Below are positions 38,607 through 40,642 of a stretch of DNA of 40,642 nt, in pieces. Origin of the DNA: Actinomycetota bacterium (GTDB lineage: Bacteria; Actinomycetota; Acidimicrobiia; Acidimicrobiales; AC-14); assembly GCA_005888325.1 (NCBI GenBank), contig VAWU01000033.1:1-40642 (forward strand), written 5' to 3'. Numbering within the stretch: position 1 is the stretch's first letter; the number at the start of each line of letters is the position of its first letter. Position numbers and translations under genes: made by a program. The notes beneath the pieces were generated by a model. That model was not told where the DNA came from and made no database searches. It worked only from the letters and a program-made list of their open reading frames with translations.

Positions 38607-39065
38607 CTACGGCGCGCTGTGGTTGACGACTTTGATGGTCCAGGACCCTCGAGCCTTGATGACGAGCCGGAAGGTGCCCGACCCCACCGGGTAGGTCGCG
38701 CCGCCGCCGGCACCGACCTGGTTGACGACAGTGCCGAAGTCCCGGTCGCCCGTGATCGCGACTTGGAGGCTTGCACCCGTGGTCTCCCAGCGGATCTCCC
38801 AGCCTTCCTTCACCGTGAAGGATTTCGTCTCCTGGTCACCGTCGCCGTTTGACTCAGCGACGACGTCGCGCTCGGCGGTGGGGCTTCCTTTGCGCGTCGA
38901 GACGGCGTTGTTCGGCGGTTTGTGATCGTCTCCGCGAAACGCGAAGAACGCGCCGACCGCGGCCGCCGCGACGAGCAGAACGATGAGAGCGAGCACCAAG
39001 GGAAGCCGGCTCGTGGACGACTCGGTGGCCGTGCCATCCCCGTACGGGAGGTCGGGTTCGGACAT
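38607..39065 (-). CDS. Single-pass membrane-anchored hypothetical protein
   Basis: The 152-residue protein has an acidic cytoplasmic N-terminus of about 20 residues and one membrane helix (LPLVLALIVLLVAAAAVGAF). A short charged linker is followed by an outer beta-rich domain of about 85 residues ending with the pattern GTFRLVIKARGSWTIKVV. Such C-terminal beta domains occur in many actinobacterial envelope proteins of unknown function. The ATG at 39065 is chosen because upstream codons overlap a hairpin. TAGGAT (39083-39078) lies 12 bases before it and may be the -10 box. No function is assigned. Confidence 0.75.
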   Translation of the reverse strand: MSEPDLPYGDGTATESSTSRLPLVLALIVLLVAAAAVGAFFAFRGDDHKPPNNAVSTRKGSPTAERDVVAESNGDGDQETKSFTVKEGWEIRWETTGASLQVAITGDRDFGTVVNQVGAGGGATYPVGSGTFRLVIKARGSWTIKVVNHSAP

Positions 39066-39094
39066 CTCGGCGGCCGATCCTAGGGTTCGAGCGG

Positions 39095-39131
39095 GCGGGG
39101 TCGGCGCACCCGGTGGGCGCCCCGACCCCGC
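39095..39131 (-). terminator. GC-rich hairpin after the MBG-repeat gene
   Basis: GCGGGGTCGG-CGC (39095-39107) pairs with GCGCC-CCGACCCCGC (39117-39131), giving a stem of about 13 bp with a 2-nt bulge and a short loop. It starts 18 bp after the stop codon of the minus-strand surface-protein gene. No T-run follows, so it would be a U-less terminator of the kind proposed for GC-rich actinobacteria. Confidence 0.6.
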
Positions 39132-39148
39132 GTCCATGTACGGCGTGA

Positions 39149-40642
39149 TCATTTCGTTTTGAAGTACGCGCCCTGGAGCGTCGTGGCGTCGGAGACCGTC
39201 ACCATCATCTGGTAACACTTGCTCGCCCCTGAGGGCGTCGCCCAGTTGAAGATGAACTGGCCATCGGTGCTGCTGTAGCGGAGCCCGGTGCCACCCGTCG
39301 CCGTCGCCGTGATGACATCAGGATCAATGACGCCGGTGTCACACGCCACGGCGGAGTACGACACGCTCATGCCTGTCGTGCCCGTGACCTGGTTGGTGCC
39401 GGTGTACACCCGGAACTTCAACGGCACCGTGCTGCCCGCCTTGACCAGGTTGTACACCCTCGTGCCGCCGGGCGCCGTCATGTCGACAGGGCTGTAGAAG
39501 CCCTCGATACGGAGGTTGACCGTCAGCGCTCCGTTGACGAAGTTGATCGCGTAGTTCGCCGAGCTCAGGCCGCTGGGCACGATGTCGTACTTGCCGGCGG
39601 GGGTCGACGGCCCGACGGCCACCACCGCGTTGGTCACCTGGTCTCGCACCTGGAACGCGAGCGTCCCGAGGAGGTTCGACGGGCCCTCGCCGCTGACGAA
39701 GCCGGAGTAGCCGGCCGTGAACGTCGGAGCGCTGCCACCCGACACCATCGACTTGCTGTCGGCCGTGACGGTCAACGGCTTCGGGGTGATGTTGGCCGTT
39801 GCAGTGAGCGTGCCCGGCAGGTTGTAGTAGTTGCCGGCGTCCAACCCACCGAGGGTGAGTCCGTTGGCGGTCACGATCTTGCCGGTGCCCGCATTCGACG
39901 AGTCGAACGTGGCGGTGCCACCCGAGATCGTCAGGTCGTCACCCGGGACTGCGTCGCTGACCGTGCGGCTCGTGATCGTCGCCGCGTTGGTGCCGTCGTA
40001 CGCCTTGTTGGCCACGGTGAATCCGCCCTGCGCGTTCTTCTTGAAGATGCTGGCGAGCGTCGTCAGCGTCGTCGAAGCCGGCGTGTAGTTGCCGGCGTCG
40101 AGCCCGGTGATGGTGAAGCCGGTGGCGGTCACGGTCTTGTTGGTCCCGATCTGCTTTGTACCGAAGAGCGCGGTGCCGCCGGTGAGGCTGACGCTGTCGG
40201 TGCCGAGCACGCCGCTCAAGGTCCGTGACGTGATGGTTGCGTTCTTGGTGCCGTCGTAGACCTTGTCGACCGCGGTGAAGGCGCCGCTCACGGCCTTCGG
40301 GGTGATGTCGGCGGTGGTCGAGGCCGTCGTGTTGAAGGTGTAGTTGGCCGCGTCGGCGCCGCTGATCGAGATCCCGGTCACCGACACCGGCTTGGCCGTG
40401 CCGACGTTCTTGTCCGCGAAACTCGCCGCCGTGGAGGCGTCGGTGAGGAGATCGCCGGCCACCCGGTTGTCGGACAGCGTCACCGAGGCAACGGTGGTGC
40501 CGTCGTAGACCTTGTTGACGCCCGCCGCGCTCACCGTGAGGGCTCGAGCGGTGATGGCCGCGGTGGTGCTCGCGGTGGTGTTGAAGGTGTAGTTGGCCGC
40601 GTCGGCGCCGCTGATCGAGATCCCGGACACCGACACCGGCTT
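39149..40642 (-). CDS. MBG/YDG-repeat surface protein, 5' part outside the window
   Basis: At least 495 residues of the C-terminal part are present; the frame is open to the right edge. Repeats carry the KVYDGT / KAYDGT motif at the start of each unit and DAANYTF or DAGNYT near the end, the pattern of YDG and MBG domains of secreted adhesin-like proteins. An MBG-type unit (PLTVTADSKSMVSGGSAPTF) follows. The last 120 residues (from about VDMTAPGGTRVYNL, with VPLKFRVY and QFIFNWATP) form a PxKF-type C-terminal domain with two Cys. No LPXTG or membrane anchor follows, so it is probably secreted or held non-covalently. Repeat unit length is about 83 residues. Confidence 0.85.
   Translation of the reverse strand, partial: KPVSVSGISISGADAANYTFNTTASTTAAITARALTVSAAGVNKVYDGTTVASVTLSDNRVAGDLLTDASTAASFADKNVGTAKPVSVTGISISGADAANYTFNTTASTTADITPKAVSGAFTAVDKVYDGTKNATITSRTLSGVLGTDSVSLTGGTALFGTKQIGTNKTVTATGFTITGLDAGNYTPASTTLTTLASIFKKNAQGGFTVANKAYDGTNAATITSRTVSDAVPGDDLTISGGTATFDSSNAGTGKIVTANGLTLGGLDAGNYYNLPGTLTATANITPKPLTVTADSKSMVSGGSAPTFTAGYSGFVSGEGPSNLLGTLAFQVRDQVTNAVVAVGPSTPAGKYDIVPSGLSSANYAINFVNGALTVNLRIEGFYSPVDMTAPGGTRVYNLVKAGSTVPLKFRVYTGTNQVTGTTGMSVSYSAVACDTGVIDPDVITATATGGTGLRYSSTDGQFIFNWATPSGASKCYQMMVTVSDATTLQGAYFKTK
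40320..40642. repeat. Long direct repeat inside the surface-protein gene
   Basis: A segment of roughly 70 bp ending CCGACACCGGCTT at 40393 recurs almost identically ending at 40642. The period is 249 bp, i.e. 83 codons, equal to one protein repeat unit. Only about one or two bases differ in the last 60 bp, which points to recent duplication or gene conversion within the gene. The array continues beyond the window. Confidence 0.75.

Overview
The window is GC-rich bacterial chromosome with dense, often 1-8 bp overlapping genes and many GTG/TTG starts. The gene content (BldC-type regulator, ClpS plus DUF2017 pair, tRNA-Glu-Asp-Phe cluster, fused NikMN transporter, PurSQL-type FGAM synthetase, DUF2029-type mannosyltransferase-like protein) points to Actinomycetota. 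An Acidimicrobiia-like lineage is my inference and cannot be proved from the sequence alone.

Layout. (1) 1-1.6 kb: probable mobile-element remnant, with a small Cys-pair protein of the kind common in phages, a tRNA-Arg(ACG) gene cut off at the anticodon loop, and a tyrosine recombinase whose catalytic Tyr is His. (2) 1.7-8.4 kb: a respiratory cluster with a TlpA-like thiol protein, a membrane-anchored cupredoxin, heme-copper-oxidase-like subunits III and I, a CtaG-type assembly protein, and heme O synthase (ctaB) and heme A synthase (ctaA). The subunit I homologue keeps both low-spin heme His ligands but has lost every CuB and heme a3 ligand, and no CuA subunit II is present. This is the most unusual system in the window. 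(3) 8.4-12.7 kb: clpS, DUF2017, a DegV protein, plsY, an alpha/beta hydrolase, and a peptidase S51-like protein fused to a cysteinyl-tRNA synthetase-type C-terminal domain. (4) 12.7-13.0 kb: tRNA-Glu, tRNA-Asp, tRNA-Phe. (5) 13.0-14.7 kb: a TauE/SafE exporter divergent from a LysR regulator. (6) 14.8-18.3 kb: an ECF-type nickel/cobalt transporter (MN, Q, O) divergent from a Fur-family regulator, with two identical-pattern operators between them. (7) 18.2-22.1 kb: a membrane glycosyltransferase, an alpha/beta hydrolase, an AurF-like diiron oxygenase and a MerR regulator with a paired operator. (8) 22.1-25.7 kb: bldC, branched-chain amino-acid dehydrogenase, and a fused E1 alpha-beta 2-oxoacid dehydrogenase. 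(9) 25.7-38.5 kb: pyrE, a CheY-like receiver, and a large purine cluster purM-F-L, purQ-S-C-B, purE-D, purA on the minus strand, interrupted by two small plus-strand genes. (10) 38.6-40.6 kb: a membrane-anchored hypothetical protein and the C-terminal part of a repetitive MBG/YDG-type surface protein that runs off the right edge.

The purine cluster contains PRPP amidotransferase, GAR synthetase, FGAM synthetase (PurS/Q/L), AIR synthetase, PurE, SAICAR synthetase, adenylosuccinate lyase and adenylosuccinate synthetase; purN, purH and purK are not in the window. Several genes have a TANNNT -10 box only 6-9 nt before the start codon, which suggests that leaderless transcripts are common here.
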